Shown: one piece after another, positions 8,212-18,417 of the stretch | Position numbering within the stretch: the first letter of the stretch is position 1 | How the letters are laid out: each line of letters begins with the position of its first letter | Assembly (NCBI RefSeq): GCF_039908635.1 | Contig: NZ_CP150918.1 | Coordinates: 1,178,001-1,242,000, forward strand | DNA length: 64,000 nt | From: Pseudomonas purpurea | GTDB taxonomy: Bacteria; Pseudomonadota; Gammaproteobacteria; Pseudomonadales; Pseudomonadaceae | Direction of reading: 5' to 3' | Notes under the pieces: generated by a model | The model's input: only the letters and a program-made list of their open reading frames with translations | What the model was told of the DNA's origin: nothing | Databases searched by the model: none | Translations under genes and position numbers: made by a program

Positions 8212-9387
8212 TCAGTTTTGCGCCCGGTCGGGCGTCTCGGATTTGGAGTTAATCGCTACGTTTTGTTGGTTTACGCCGGCTTGTTTCAGCTCTGCGACCC
8301 ACTGCGGGTCGGCGTCGCCGATTTCGTTGTTCACCGGCAGATAACGTTCAGGAAACTCCCAGATCAGCACCTGCGGCGGGCTGTTCTTGAAGGCGTCGCT
8401 TTTCAGGTAGCTGAGCATCGGCAGGATTGGGCCGTGGCCGTCTTCGGCGTAATTGACCACGTCGCTGTGCAGCGCCTGCTTGAGTGCGCCGACGAAGTTC
8501 CAGTTGGGGTTGGCGCTGTAACTGGTGCCGATCAGTGCCACGGGGACTTCGCTGTCGGCGAACAGCGCATCGTCACCGGCCGGCGCGTTATCCACCGCAA
8601 CGGTGGTGCGCTTGTGCAACGGCTCGGTGGCTGGCATCAGGTTTTCGAACAGCGGATCGAGTGGCAGGAACAGCCGCAGGTCGCCCTTGTGGGTCACTTT
8701 CTCTGCGGCGTGGGTGACATAACGCTGCGGCTGGCCACTGAGCGGGGTTTTCTCGGCAATGGTCTTGGCCAGTTGCTCGGCGGCGACTTGCGCACCCTCC
8801 GGCGTCCAGTGCGTGTCGGTGCGCAGGAACACTTGCTGGCCGTTCTGCTTGGCCAGTTGCAGGGGCCTAAGCAGGTCGGGAGCGAGGATCCTGTCGGCGG
8901 CGACCCGGTTGTGGAAATCCTTGTAGAGGTCGGCGTGGATGCTCGCCGGTTTCACCTCACCGAGGTGTTCCGGGTACAGGCGAACCTTGGCCGGGACAAT
9001 CGCCATCACCAGTTGCACGCCACGGGCCTTGAGCGTTTGGCGCACGCCCTCGACCAGCGCGTAGTTGCCTTGCAGGTTCAGCTCTTCGTTGACCACCGGG
9101 TTGAATTCTTCATCGCTGTACAACCACTGATCGCGACCGAGCACCACGCCCGGACGACCTTCGTTGAACAGCTTGAAGTCAAGCAGAGCCCAGAGGTTGG
9201 TGCCCAGGCGCTTGATCGGGAATTCGTCGTCGTAATGGGTTTCCACGGCTTTGGCCCAGCGACCGTTGAGCACGGTCGCGTCGGGGTTGGTGTTGAAGCC
9301 GAAGAAGCTGCGCACCGACCACAGGCCCAGCACCAGCAGGGTCACGAGGAACAGGGCGATGTAGAACAGACGTAATGAGCGGGTCAT
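8212..9387 (-). CDS. algJ: Alginate O-acetyltransferase AlgJ
   Basis: A 391-residue SGNH-like acetyltransferase anchored in the inner membrane by an N-terminal segment (LFYIALFLVTLLVLGLW) and facing the periplasm. Catalytic motifs are visible: TDTHWTPEGAQ near residue 195 (the DxxH element) and GTSYSANPNWNF nearer the C-terminus (serine motif). The start is the ATG of MTRSLRLFYIALF, 11 bases after the expected algI stop. Because of the frameshift in algI, the frame is also open upstream into algI, so an uncorrected reading gives one fused AlgI-AlgJ product. Confidence 0.95.
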   Translation of the reverse strand: MTRSLRLFYIALFLVTLLVLGLWSVRSFFGFNTNPDATVLNGRWAKAVETHYDDEFPIKRLGTNLWALLDFKLFNEGRPGVVLGRDQWLYSDEEFNPVVNEELNLQGNYALVEGVRQTLKARGVQLVMAIVPAKVRLYPEHLGEVKPASIHADLYKDFHNRVAADRILAPDLLRPLQLAKQNGQQVFLRTDTHWTPEGAQVAAEQLAKTIAEKTPLSGQPQRYVTHAAEKVTHKGDLRLFLPLDPLFENLMPATEPLHKRTTVAVDNAPAGDDALFADSEVPVALIGTSYSANPNWNFVGALKQALHSDVVNYAEDGHGPILPMLSYLKSDAFKNSPPQVLIWEFPERYLPVNNEIGDADPQWVAELKQAGVNQQNVAINSKSETPDRAQN

Positions 9388-9398
9388 GGTCAGATCCC

Positions 9399-10956
9399 TC
9401 AGAACTGGAAGTAAAGGAACGGCGAGAAACTTTGCGCCGAGAGTTTCAGGATCGAGGCGATGAACAACAGCAGCACCAGCGCCCGCATGGCGTAGCGCGG
9501 CCAGTCCGCGACCCAGTAGGGCCGGTTGCACCTGGGCATCGACGCCGACGCTGTAACCGGGTTCATGGATGCTCGCCGGGTTGTCGCCCGGTACGGCTTT
9601 GATCAGGCCGGGTTGCGCGGTGGCAGGGCCATCAGCTTCGACGGGTTGGCGTTTGACCGGCGGCTGATTGCGGTAGAAATCGCGCAGGCCGAAGAACGCC
9701 AGCGTTGCGTACGCCACGACCAACGTCGCCACTTGCAGGCCGGTGAGGCTGGCGCGGTTGAGTTCCGACAGCGACCACTCGCTGAAGCTGAACATCGCGC
9801 CGTACATGCGAGCGGCTACGTGCAGGTTTTCGGCGCGGAAGATCACCCAGCCCATGACGACCAGCAGGAAGGTCAGCGCCCAGCGAATCGGGTTGAAGCG
9901 GCGCGGCGAAGTGTTGAGGCCGATGGCTTTTTCAATCGCCAGCCACATGCCGTGCCAGGCGCCCCAGACGATGTAGGTGATGTTCGCGCCGTGCCACAGA
10001 CCACCGAGCAGCATGGTCAGGAACAGGTTGCGATAGGTCATCAGCGTGCCTTTACGGTTACCGCCGAGCGTGATGTACAGGTAGTCGCGCAGCCAGGTGG
10101 AGAGGCTGATGTGCCAGCGACGCCAGAACTCGGTGATCGACTGGCTGATGTACGGCTGCTTGAAGTTTTCCATGAAGCGAAAACCCATCATCAAGCCCAG
10201 GCCGATGGCCATGTCGCTGTAGCCGGAGAAGTCGAAGTACAGCTGCGCGGTGTAGGCCAGCGCGCCGAGCCAGGCGTCACCCGTGGTCGGGTTTTGCAAG
10301 GCAAAGCAATGGTCGGCGACCACCGCCAGCGTATCGGCGATGAATACTTTCTTGATGAAACCCTGCATGAACCGCGTCGCGCCTTCGGAGAACTTGTCGA
10401 GGGTGTGGGTGCGGTTGTTGAACTGGTCGGCCAGGTCGCGAAAGCGCAACACCGGGCCGGCAATCAAGTGCGGGAAGATCGCCACGAACGCCGCGAAGTC
10501 GATCAGGTTGCGGGTCGCCGGGGTGTCGCCGCGGTAGACGTCGATGATGTAGCTGATGGACTCGAAGATGTAGAACGAGATCCCGATCGGCAACAGCACG
10601 TGGGTCAGGATGAACGGCGACAGGCCGACCGACGTCATCATCGCGTTGATGCTGTCGACGCCGAAGTTGGCGTACTTGAAGTAGCCGAGGATGCACAGGT
10701 CGACGCCCACGCCCAGGAGCAGCCAGCGCTGGGCCGGTGTGGTCCGCACGCCTGCTGCGCCGACTTTCAGGCCGATCCAGTAGTTCCACAGCGTGACGGC
10801 GGCGAACAGCGCCAGGAAGTCCACACGCCACCAGGCATAGAACACGTAGCTGGCGATCAGCAGCAGCAGATTGCGATAGCGAATCCCGCTCAGGTAGTAC
10901 ATGCCGAGAAAGACCGGCAAGAACAAAAACAGGAACACATTGGATGAAAACACCAT
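9399..10956 (-). CDS. algI: Alginate O-acetyltransferase AlgI (MBOAT), frameshifted near 3' end
   Basis: A polytopic membrane O-acyltransferase thought to move acetyl groups across the inner membrane for alginate acetylation. It starts MVFSSNVFLFLFLPVFLG after a GGAGA site. The MBOAT histidine motif LWHGANITYIVWGAWHG is present. The frame breaks at 9518-9523: upstream it reads ..VGVDAQVQPALLG, but the proper C-terminus (YWVADWPRYAMRAL...SPFLYFQF, stop at 9399-9401) is one frame over. Removing one base restores 518 residues, the normal length. As written, the original frame runs on into algJ. An AGGGCC sits at the break, as in three other broken genes here, so a consensus error is likely. Confidence 0.93.
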
Positions 10957-11054
10957 CCCGATCTCTCCTTGTTTAACCAACAGTCAAGGGCCAACGGCCC
11001 CCCCAAACCCCCCGCATAATCCGGAGTGGTTGTATTGCATGCTGCGCACTTACC

Positions 11055-11187
11055 TGTGGCGAGGGAGCTTGCTCCCGCTGGGGGCGCAGCCCCCCCCTAA
11101 AACCTGATGACGCGGTGGGTCAGTTAATCCGCGTTAATTGAGTTACGACTGCTTCGCAGCCGAGCGGGAGCAAGCTCCCTCGCCACA
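11055..11187. repeat. REP pair (TGTGGCGAGGGAGC family) between algL and algI
   Basis: Arms TGTGGCGAGGGAGCTTGCTC and GAGCAAGCTCCCTCGCCACA are perfectly complementary and face each other across ~90 bases. The inner segments (GCTGGGGGCGCAGCC, GACTGCTTCGCAGCCGAGC) form their own small hairpins. It lies inside the alginate operon, between algI (transcribed from here) and the end of algL. Confidence 0.9.
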
Positions 11188-11204
11188 GGGCAATACATTC
11201 AGCT

Positions 11205-12329
11205 TCAAGAACCCTTGTTGCCTTTTTCGTTGGACGGATCGTAGACCTTGGTCAGGTCGCCCCCCAGGCGAAATGTCTTGAACGGCTGCATTTCATGCTT
11301 GCGCTCCAGCACCTCGGGCGAGCAGGTGTAGAGCGTGCAGAAGGGTTCGAGCCAGGCGAATTTCGAGTCGACTTTCAGGTCGGTCATGTCCTGCTCCTTG
11401 CCGTTCTTCTTCTCAAAGATGTCCGGGTCTTTCACCCCCGCCAGCACCCGATCCCCCAGGCGCTTCAGCGCGCCGTTGTTTTCCTGGCGCAAGTCCACAC
11501 CGTTGACCTGCGCGAAACTGGCGATCATCGCCAGCGGTGGCAGGGCGTAGTTGTGGTAGGCGAGGGCGCGTTGCTGGCGCTTGAGTTCGTTGGGCAAAAA
11601 GCCCTGGGCGTCGACCTGATTGGCACCGACCTTGTATTCCTTCACGGCCCAGTCAAACAGGTCGCGGCGGTTGGTCGCGACCGAGGTCGCCATCACCGAC
11701 CAGGCAGCCCAGTACGAGTGATTGTTGGTTTGCTCCAGCGGCAGGTTGTCCCAGTCGCTGACCACTTGATCCGCCATTTTGCTGAACCAGGCTTCGATCA
11801 ACTGCGACTCTTGCTGATGGTTGGCCAGCGGATGCGAGTCGGAGAATTTCAGGCGGATGTACGCCGATGCCATGCTGCCCAGCGCCCATTTGCGCATCGA
11901 CTTGCCGGTGTGGTTGAAGTCCTTGGACATCAGTGCATTCGCCCGAGCCCACGTAGTCAGCCAGTTCAGCGTGCATTCCAGTTGCTCCGGGCGACCGTCG
12001 CGCATGAACTGCATCACCCGTTTGCTGGTGCCGCGCTCCAGCGTGGTGATGTCGGCGGTGGTGTCGCGGAAGGCTTTTTCCGACTGCACGTTCAGTGTTG
12101 AGCGTGCCTTGTCGGAGCCTTCGTATTTGCTGCGAAATTGCAGGGCGCCGGTGTACGGCGTCGGCGTCGCGTCACAGCCTTCGCTGGCATCGCCAGTCTT
12201 GAACTTATCCACGGGTGCAAAGTAGCCCTGGGGTGGACGCAAGGGCGCGGCCGCCTGAGTGGCCCCGGCGAACATCGCCAGGCTCAGCAGCGCAGGCGCA
12301 AGCACGGTTTTCAGTGTCGGATTTTGCAT
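11205..12329 (-). CDS. algL: Alginate lyase AlgL
   Basis: A periplasmic poly(beta-D-mannuronate) lyase of 374 residues that clears misdirected alginate from the periplasm and is part of the export complex. The signal peptide [20 protein letters not shown] ends near ATQAAAP. The catalytic motif [13 protein letters not shown] lies about halfway, with downstream [16 protein letters not shown] chose the ATG at 12329 because it has a GAGG six bases upstream and begins a good signal peptide; an ATG four codons earlier (12341) overlaps the algX stop as ATGA and is also possible. Confidence 0.95.
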   Translation of the reverse strand: MQNPTLKTVLAPALLSLAMFAGATQAAAPLRPPQGYFAPVDKFKTGDASEGCDATPTPYTGALQFRSKYEGSDKARSTLNVQSEKAFRDTTADITTLERGTSKRVMQFMRDGRPEQLECTLNWLTTWARANALMSKDFNHTGKSMRKWALGSMASAYIRLKFSDSHPLANHQQESQLIEAWFSKMADQVVSDWDNLPLEQTNNHSYWAAWSVMATSVATNRRDLFDWAVKEYKVGANQVDAQGFLPNELKRQQRALAYHNYALPPLAMIASFAQVNGVDLRQENNGALKRLGDRVLAGVKDPDIFEKKNGKEQDMTDLKVDSKFAWLEPFCTLYTCSPEVLERKHEMQPFKTFRLGGDLTKVYDPSNEKGNKGS

Positions 12330-12337
12330 GGCAGACC

Positions 12338-13786
12338 TCATTGCCCGACCGAAGCAGTACGCTGCTCGGCACTCGGGAACACGTTGCGTTTGCAGATTTT
12401 CGCTTCGACTTTCTGCGGCGCGGCCCCTGCTTCAGGGCCCTGGACTTCGACGGCCAGCAAGTTTTGCGAGGCCCAGTCTTCGTCCGTGCGCAGCTCAAAG
12501 GCGAAACGCCCGTCGGTGTCGGAGGTTTCCGGTTTGTCGATCTTGATGTCCTCGTGGCGGCCGTTCATGTACCAGAGGGTGGCTTGCAGGGTTTTCACCG
12601 ACGGGTCGGCGAACCGAATGTCGACCTGATGATTGCTGTTACGCAGGTCGAGGTTGTTACGGTTGACCATCAACTCGTTTTTGCCCAGCTTGAGGGTGCT
12701 GCTGCCGGACATTTGCGCTTCCTTGCCTTCACAGCCGTTGTCGAGCAGCGCCATCATCTGGCGGTAGATGGTTTCCTGATCGAGGCGGTACAGCGGCGAG
12801 AACTCCCAGATGAGAATCTTCGGCGGGGTTTTCTGGAATTCGTCGCTGCCCAGGTATTGCAGCATCGAGCCTTCCAGGCCGCCGCCGGGGAACGCGACGT
12901 TGAGAATGTCAGCGCCGATGGCCTCTTCGAGGAACCCGGCGAAGTTGTAGTTCTTGCCGCTGTGACTGGTGCCGACCAGGGTGATCTGCGGGTTGCCGGA
13001 ATCACCGAACAGGTCGCCGTCCGCTGCTTCACCTTTAGGCTCGGTGGTGAACTGGTCCATGTACTGGATCGCGTAACTGGTGCCACAGAGTTGCCCGGCC
13101 ATGTTGTGCAGGGTGCCGGTCTTGCCCATGCGTCCGGACTTCCTGGTCTCGAATTCGCGCTTGGGAATGTCGGTAAACTCAGGCAGTTGCTTGACCTTCT
13201 CGGCGACGATTTTCGCGGTGCGCTGGGCGCCGTAAGGGGTCCAGTGCTGGTCGCCACGGAAGTAGAAATCGTGGGCCGGCAAGGTGTCCGGCAGCGATTC
13301 GTTGGCCAGCGGCGACAGGTCAGGCACTACGTAACCCATCTCGGCAAAACGAGCGAGCATGGTCTGGTAGTTTTTCAACGCCTTGTCGTAATCGAACGCG
13401 GCTTTCTCTTGCGGGTTGAGCTTGTTGCGGTTCACCAGGCCACGGGTCGGCTGATACACCACCACCAGTTCCACGCCTTTGCTTTTGAAGGCTTCGCGCA
13501 GTTGCTTGAGGCGACGATAACCTTCGGCCGTGGTGTTGAATTCGGTGCGCAGGTCTTCCTGGGTGCGGAACAGCCAGTCGCCTTGCGCTTGTACCAGCGT
13601 GGTGAAGTTCTGCTGATAGCGCGTGGTGTAGTTCTTCGCGTCATGAGCTTGCGGGCACAGGTTGCAGCACGGGTCGGCGGTGAAGCTCGGGGCTTTGGCA
13701 TCGTCGGCTCGCACGCTGGTGCTGGCCGCGAGAATGCCCGCCGTCAGGGCCGAGAGGCTGAGCAATTTGATCAAGTGTGGGTGCAT
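12338..13786 (-). CDS. algX: Alginate acetyltransferase / export protein AlgX
   Basis: A 482-residue periplasmic protein with a signal peptide ([19 protein letters not shown], cleavage near VRADD). The SGNH-like domain carries [15 protein letters not shown] (DxxH-type element) and [15 protein letters not shown] (nucleophile serine). The last ~130 residues ([34 protein letters not shown]) form the carbohydrate-binding module. AlgX adds the final acetyl groups to mannuronate and links the epimerase and lyase to the export complex. The CCNLC near residue 41 is typical of the family. Ten bases separate it from algG. Confidence 0.97.
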   Translation of the reverse strand: MHPHLIKLLSLSALTAGILAASTSVRADDAKAPSFTADPCCNLCPQAHDAKNYTTRYQQNFTTLVQAQGDWLFRTQEDLRTEFNTTAEGYRRLKQLREAFKSKGVELVVVYQPTRGLVNRNKLNPQEKAAFDYDKALKNYQTMLARFAEMGYVVPDLSPLANESLPDTLPAHDFYFRGDQHWTPYGAQRTAKIVAEKVKQLPEFTDIPKREFETRKSGRMGKTGTLHNMAGQLCGTSYAIQYMDQFTTEPKGEAADGDLFGDSGNPQITLVGTSHSGKNYNFAGFLEEAIGADILNVAFPGGGLEGSMLQYLGSDEFQKTPPKILIWEFSPLYRLDQETIYRQMMALLDNGCEGKEAQMSGSSTLKLGKNELMVNRNNLDLRNSNHQVDIRFADPSVKTLQATLWYMNGRHEDIKIDKPETSDTDGRFAFELRTDEDWASQNLLAVEVQGPEAGAAPQKVEAKICKRNVFPSAEQRTASVGQ

Positions 13787-13796
13787 AAAGTTATCC

Positions 13797-15389
13797 TCAG
13801 TCGCGCATGTCGGTCTGGCGTTCGACGGGGTCGATCAGCACGGCTTTCTGCTGGCGCACCAACAGGTCGAGGATTTCGTCCTGACGTTCGCCAAGAATCC
13901 CCGAGAAGCTGATGCCGCTGGATTTGGTCGGTGCCATCAACGACACTCGGTACAGCTCGACGCTCAATGGCGAGTCGATGGACATCGGCCCGCTGCCGTT
14001 GGCCGCCAGTTCACCGCCGACCACGATCAGCGACACCTGGGCGTCGAACGGGTCGAGCTTGATGTCACGGTCGGTGTCGGTGAGGTCCTTGATGTGCCCG
14101 TAGACCCCGGTCAGACCGTTGGCCATGGCGACGTTCTCGTAGAGGCGAATGTTCACGCTGTTACGAATGCGGATGCCGTGGCGTTTGTTGCTGATCACCT
14201 TGTTGCCCCACAACAGGTTGTCGGCACTCTCATAGAGGGTGATGCCGTCGGTGTGGTTCTTGTAGATCTCGTTGTAGGCGATCACGTTGTTGATGCTGTT
14301 ACGGTCGATCACCAGCCCCGAGAGGTGGTTGTCGTAGCTGCGGTTGTTGAAGATGAAGCTGTCGTTCACCTCACGGGAAATGATGATCCCGTGCTTCTTC
14401 TTCGTACCGAAGACGGTGTTGTCGGCGATGATCAGCCCGTGCGAACGGTCGTGGGGGTCGATGCCGTAGACAATGTTGTCGCGGTAGGTGCTGCCCTTGA
14501 CCACGAAGTCCTGGGTTTCATAGCAGTAGAAGCCGTACCACATGTCCGAGAACTCGGAATCGACGATCCAGCCTGTCGGTTCCGGCCGCTTGAGTACCTT
14601 GGCCATGTTCGGCGTGTATTGGGAAATACTCACGCCGTAGGACTTGCTGTTGGAGTAACCGAAACTCGCCATTTTGCTGTTGACGATGTAGGTCTCGGTG
14701 CCGCCCCAGGCCAGCAGGAACGGGCGAAATTCGTTGGGTGAACGGAAGGTCGCCGGGCCGTTGGCCTTCTCGCGCCAACCGGTGATTCGGGTGTCGGTCA
14801 CAAACAGTTGGCCGTCGTTGACCAGGAATGAACCGGCCTCTTCGGACAAGCGCAGCTCTTGCGTTTGTTTGTCGATTTCAAGGATGCCTTTTTCACCGAC
14901 CACAATCGGCAGGCGTGCCAGGAACACCCCCGGCGAAGTCTCGCTGAGGTATTGCTTGGGCAGCGTTTTGGCCAGGTCCTTGAGGTTGATGTAACCGTCG
15001 TCGATGAAGATTGCCTGAGGGATGCCGTGCTGGCGCACCACCCACTCGGCCATCTTGTTGTCTCCGCCGATAAAGTCCTTCAGGGCGTTTTCCTGCATCA
15101 TCCGGCGCACGCTGACCTTGCCGGTTTTGGTCCGCACGATCTTCGCCTCAACGGCTTGCGCGGTGTAGCCGGAAAGGTCGGGCAACGTCGGTGCGGCCAG
15201 CTCCAGCGGTGCGGTCGGTGCACTGCTGACGGTGTAGGTCTTGGCGTGTTGCAGTCCCTTGGCGACGGTTGCCTGCTGCCCTTTCTGGACAGGCGCCAGC
15301 GGTTCAACGTTGGCGAGCGCCGCAGTGCTGGCCAGCAACAGTGCGGCGGCCAGCAGGCTGATCGAGCCTTTGATGGCTTGCGTGGTCAT
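13797..15389 (-). CDS. algG: Poly(beta-D-mannuronate) C5-epimerase AlgG
   Basis: A periplasmic right-handed beta-helix enzyme that converts mannuronate to guluronate within the polymer. The signal peptide begins MTTQAIKGSISLLAAALLLA. The start at 15389 has GGGAG upstream and gives 530 residues; an in-frame ATG nine codons earlier lies next to the algE stop and gives a poorer signal peptide. The catalytic motif DPHDRSHGLIIADN is present, followed by carbohydrate-binding coil repeats (VIDRNSINNVIAYNEIYKNH, LYESADNLLWGNKV, IRNSVNIRLYENVAMANG). Confidence 0.97.
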   Translation of the reverse strand: MTTQAIKGSISLLAAALLLASTAALANVEPLAPVQKGQQATVAKGLQHAKTYTVSSAPTAPLELAAPTLPDLSGYTAQAVEAKIVRTKTGKVSVRRMMQENALKDFIGGDNKMAEWVVRQHGIPQAIFIDDGYINLKDLAKTLPKQYLSETSPGVFLARLPIVVGEKGILEIDKQTQELRLSEEAGSFLVNDGQLFVTDTRITGWREKANGPATFRSPNEFRPFLLAWGGTETYIVNSKMASFGYSNSKSYGVSISQYTPNMAKVLKRPEPTGWIVDSEFSDMWYGFYCYETQDFVVKGSTYRDNIVYGIDPHDRSHGLIIADNTVFGTKKKHGIIISREVNDSFIFNNRSYDNHLSGLVIDRNSINNVIAYNEIYKNHTDGITLYESADNLLWGNKVISNKRHGIRIRNSVNIRLYENVAMANGLTGVYGHIKDLTDTDRDIKLDPFDAQVSLIVVGGELAANGSGPMSIDSPLSVELYRVSLMAPTKSSGISFSGILGERQDEILDLLVRQQKAVLIDPVERQTDMRD

Positions 15390-15415
15390 GTCGTGCACTC
15401 CCTTGGCGGCCCGCA

Positions 15416-16900
15416 TCAGAAGCGCCAGATCACGTCGACGAAGGCGCGGTGCATGTACGAGTCGACTTGTTTGCCATAGGCATCGCCCGGTTTGAACACC
15501 CCGCCGCGAAAGCGCACCAGCGCCGACGGCTCATCGATGGACTGACTCAAAGCGGCTGGCAGCAGGCCTTGCTTGAAGTACTTGGTGACCACCAGATCCA
15601 TTTCCTGGCCGAGGTCTTTATTGCCGTCTTCCAGGGGCAGGGAGGTGCTGGAGAGCACTGCGCCAGTCACGTCGTCGGCGTTGTTCTGGACGGCGTTGAT
15701 GCCGTTGCTGCCGACCGGTTTATTGCCGTCGACGCGCCAGAATTTGTGGTAGATCAGGCTGGCGTCGTATTCGTCGTTGAGCATCCAGGAACCGAACAGC
15801 GTGGCGGTCTGCAGGTTGTTCATCTCGCCCCGGAAGGCTTCGCCGAAACGGTGGACCCGTGAGCGCGTACCGGTGTAGTTCGAGCGGTTGCTTTCCAGGC
15901 CGTTCTGCTCGTAGTCGCCACTGGCCCGGGCGTAGGCCGCGCCGACTTGCCATTGCGGATCGAGGCGCAGGCGCACGCCGATATCAGTGGCCCAGCCATT
16001 GAGGTCTTCACCGCGTTTGGCTTGGGTCGGGCGCGTGCCATCGGCGTTGAGCGGGTTGACCGTGTCGGTGTCGCCGCTCATGCCAGTGATGCTGCCCCAG
16101 TAATTGACGGTGTTGGTGTTGCGCCAGTTGAACGCGTCGCTGTCGGCGGTGAGGCCGAGCCAGCTGATGTCGCCGTTCTGTTTTTTGTCCAGCGAGTCGC
16201 CGGCAACGCCGGGTGTCGGGTAGTCGAGTTTGCCGTCGTCATGGGTGTGATGACCGCGAATCCCGACCCAGTTGCCCGGTGTCCACTGGTAGGCGGCATC
16301 GCCGTAAACGTGCAGGCGATCCTTGTCCTTGGGCGCCAGCTCCGTGAGGTCGGTGCGGTACTCGCTGAAGCGTTCGGCAGCGCCGACATTGGCGCGCAAC
16401 AAGGTGGTGTCGAAGGTCCAGTTCAGCGCTTCGATGTTGGTGTCGCGCCATTGGCCGTCGTCGTTGCGCAGGCGCTGGCGTCCGAGCTTGAGCATCTCGC
16501 CGGGGTAGGGCGTGAGGCCGCTGTAGCCGACCCAGAACTCGCGCATGGCCAGGTAGTTTTTCTTCGACGTGCGATCACCGCTGTTGGTGGTCTGGTTGGC
16601 GTCGTCGGCTTGTTGCAGGGTGTCGGTCTCGATGATGTCGGTGGCCGTCACGGCCTGCCCCATGGCGTAGGCGCTCCACGCGCCGCGTTCGCCATAGACC
16701 CACGGACGCAGGTCGAGGCCGATGCCGTTGACGTCGCCACCCTTCGCGGTGCCGAGGTCAGCGTCGTCTTCGGACTGGCCGGTGATTTTCACTTCCAGGC
16801 CGACGTTTTTGGTGTCGGTCATCGCGGCCAGCGTCGGGCAGGACCACAGCAGGGCGCAGGTCAAACCGATACCGGCTTGAACGAATGGATTCAACTTCAT
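15416..16900 (-). CDS. algE: Alginate export porin AlgE
   Basis: A 494-residue outer-membrane beta-barrel that exports the polymer. The signal peptide ends near PTLAAM. Alternating amphipathic strands run throughout ([36 protein letters not shown]), and the chain ends in an aromatic residue (VDVIWRF), the usual barrel-assembly signal. Conserved blocks include [20 protein letters not shown] and [16 protein letters not shown]. The ATG overlaps the algK stop as ATGA, implying translational coupling. Confidence 0.97.
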   Translation of the reverse strand: MKLNPFVQAGIGLTCALLWSCPTLAAMTDTKNVGLEVKITGQSEDDADLGTAKGGDVNGIGLDLRPWVYGERGAWSAYAMGQAVTATDIIETDTLQQADDANQTTNSGDRTSKKNYLAMREFWVGYSGLTPYPGEMLKLGRQRLRNDDGQWRDTNIEALNWTFDTTLLRANVGAAERFSEYRTDLTELAPKDKDRLHVYGDAAYQWTPGNWVGIRGHHTHDDGKLDYPTPGVAGDSLDKKQNGDISWLGLTADSDAFNWRNTNTVNYWGSITGMSGDTDTVNPLNADGTRPTQAKRGEDLNGWATDIGVRLRLDPQWQVGAAYARASGDYEQNGLESNRSNYTGTRSRVHRFGEAFRGEMNNLQTATLFGSWMLNDEYDASLIYHKFWRVDGNKPVGSNGINAVQNNADDVTGAVLSSTSLPLEDGNKDLGQEMDLVVTKYFKQGLLPAALSQSIDEPSALVRFRGGVFKPGDAYGKQVDSYMHRAFVDVIWRF

Positions 16901-18408
16901 AGGGATTCCTCGCCGTCTTCTGCTTGCAGGGCGTGCAGTGGCAACGTGTTCTGGCTCAAGGCACCACGGCTGGCCTGCTCCTGTTGCAACAGGCGCCGGG
17001 CCTCGGCCAGTTGCGCGGGTGGCAATTGGGCTTCAAGTGTTTGTGCCAGCTCAGTGGCTTGCGGGGTGTTTTGAACCTTGGCCAACTGGCTGAAGACATA
17101 GGCATTGAGCGGGTTGGGCTGGGTGCCTTTACCTTGTGAAAACAGCTGGGCGATGGCGAAGTCGGCGCTGTTCTGGCCATTGCGCGCAGCGGTCAGCAGG
17201 TGGTCCAGGGCTTTTTGCGGATAGACCTTGCCCAGGTAGCCACGGCGGTAGATCTGGCCGAGGTAGTAGTCGGCGGCGACTTCCTTGCCGACGGCTTTCT
17301 GAAAGTGCTCTTCGGCAACCTTGGCGTCGGCCGGTACCCATTTGCCTTCGTAGTAGAGTTTGCCCAGCAACAGTTCGGCGCGCGGCTGGTCGGCGGCGCG
17401 ACCGTTGTCCAGGTACTTCATCATCGTGTCGACGTCACCGAGTTCCGGGAAGTCGTAGAGCAACTGGGCCAGGCTGACCCAGGACGCCGGGTAGCCGGGT
17501 GCGATGTTTTCGAGCAGGGCCTGAGCGGTTTTTTCGTCGGTCTTGCCGAGGGTCGCATCGCCCAGCACACGGGCGACGCTGTCCACCCGTTGCGCAGAAA
17601 CCGTGCCACGGGTGTGGGCGGCTTGCAGTTGCTTGATCAGCTCGGCCTGTTGTTCAGGCTGGGCTTTTTTCTGATAGACCGTGGCCAGTTCGACGTAGCA
17701 GATGTCGGTGGTGTTCAGCGCGGCTTTGCAGATTTTTTCCACTTCATCCAGGTGCTGGTCGTAAGTGCCTTGGGTGCGATAGAGCAGCACCTGGGCCAGG
17801 CCCGCTTCCGGTTTGCCTTCGGCGCGCCATTGGCTGATCTGCTGTTGCGCGTTTACGTTGGGGAAGCTGTGCGGGTATTGCAGGTACAGCATCGCCAGTG
17901 GGATCAGCGTGTTGCCTTCGCCATGGGCAGAGGCTTTCTTCAGCAGGCTTTCGGCTTCGTGTTGTTCGGCTTCAGTTGAACCGGTTTTGGCCACCAGCAG
18001 ACGACCCAGGCGAGCCTGAGCCCGTGGCGAGACGTCGGCCGCAGCGCGGTAAGTCGCTTCGGCCTGTTTGACCTGCGCCGGGTCACGGCTGTCGACCTGG
18101 ATATCGGCCAAGCCTACTTGCGCTTCGCTGTAGCCCAGGTCGGCCAGTTGCTTGTAGTTCTGCTGCGCGAGCGCGGTGTCGCCACGTTTCAGCGCTTCGT
18201 TGGCCAGACGCTGGTCGGGCAGGCCGGCGCAACCGCTGAGAGTGACTGCCAGCGCCAATGCACACACTGCATAACCAGTGTGGGAGCGAGCTTGCTCGCG
18301 ATGCAGGCTACGCGGTGCATCAGATAGACCCTGTTGCTCCCATCGCGAGCAAGCTCGCTCCCACAGGGCATGCGGTGTTCTGAGGATAGGTGGAGTGGTC
18401 ACAGGCAT
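16897..18408 (-). CDS. algK: Alginate secretion lipoprotein AlgK with REP-derived N-terminal insert
   Basis: An outer-membrane lipoprotein made of TPR/Sel1-like helical repeats ([50 protein letters not shown]) that scaffolds AlgE, AlgX and Alg44. The lipobox LSGC is at residue 60, unusually far in. Residues ~15-43 (..[24 protein letters not shown]..) are translated from an 87-base REP pair inserted in frame between the start [10 protein letters not shown] and the hydrophobic core [11 protein letters not shown]. There is no in-frame ATG after the repeat; only GTG or TTG codons could start a shorter signal peptide. Confidence 0.95.
   Translation of the reverse strand: MPVTTPPILRTPHALWERACSRWEQQGLSDAPRSLHREQARSHTGYAVCALALAVTLSGCAGLPDQRLANEALKRGDTALAQQNYKQLADLGYSEAQVGLADIQVDSRDPAQVKQAEATYRAAADVSPRAQARLGRLLVAKTGSTEAEQHEAESLLKKASAHGEGNTLIPLAMLYLQYPHSFPNVNAQQQISQWRAEGKPEAGLAQVLLYRTQGTYDQHLDEVEKICKAALNTTDICYVELATVYQKKAQPEQQAELIKQLQAAHTRGTVSAQRVDSVARVLGDATLGKTDEKTAQALLENIAPGYPASWVSLAQLLYDFPELGDVDTMMKYLDNGRAADQPRAELLLGKLYYEGKWVPADAKVAEEHFQKAVGKEVAADYYLGQIYRRGYLGKVYPQKALDHLLTAARNGQNSADFAIAQLFSQGKGTQPNPLNAYVFSQLAKVQNTPQATELAQTLEAQLPPAQLAEARRLLQQEQASRGALSQNTLPLHALQAEDGEESL
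18279..18365. repeat. REP pair (TGTGGGAGCGAGC family) inside algK coding sequence
   Basis: Arms TGTGGGAGCGAGCTTGCTCG and CGAGCAAGCTCGCTCCCACA are perfect complements. The element is 87 bases, exactly 29 codons, with no stop in the algK frame. It is the only one of the twelve REP pairs in the window that lies inside an intact gene. Confidence 0.95.
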
Positions 18409-18417
18409 GTCCTCCGC

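Noticed and set aside
9526..10947. 473-codon frame opposite algI
   Set aside because: Shadow of the coding strand; composition is Arg/Gln/His/Val-rich and the real gene is unmistakable.
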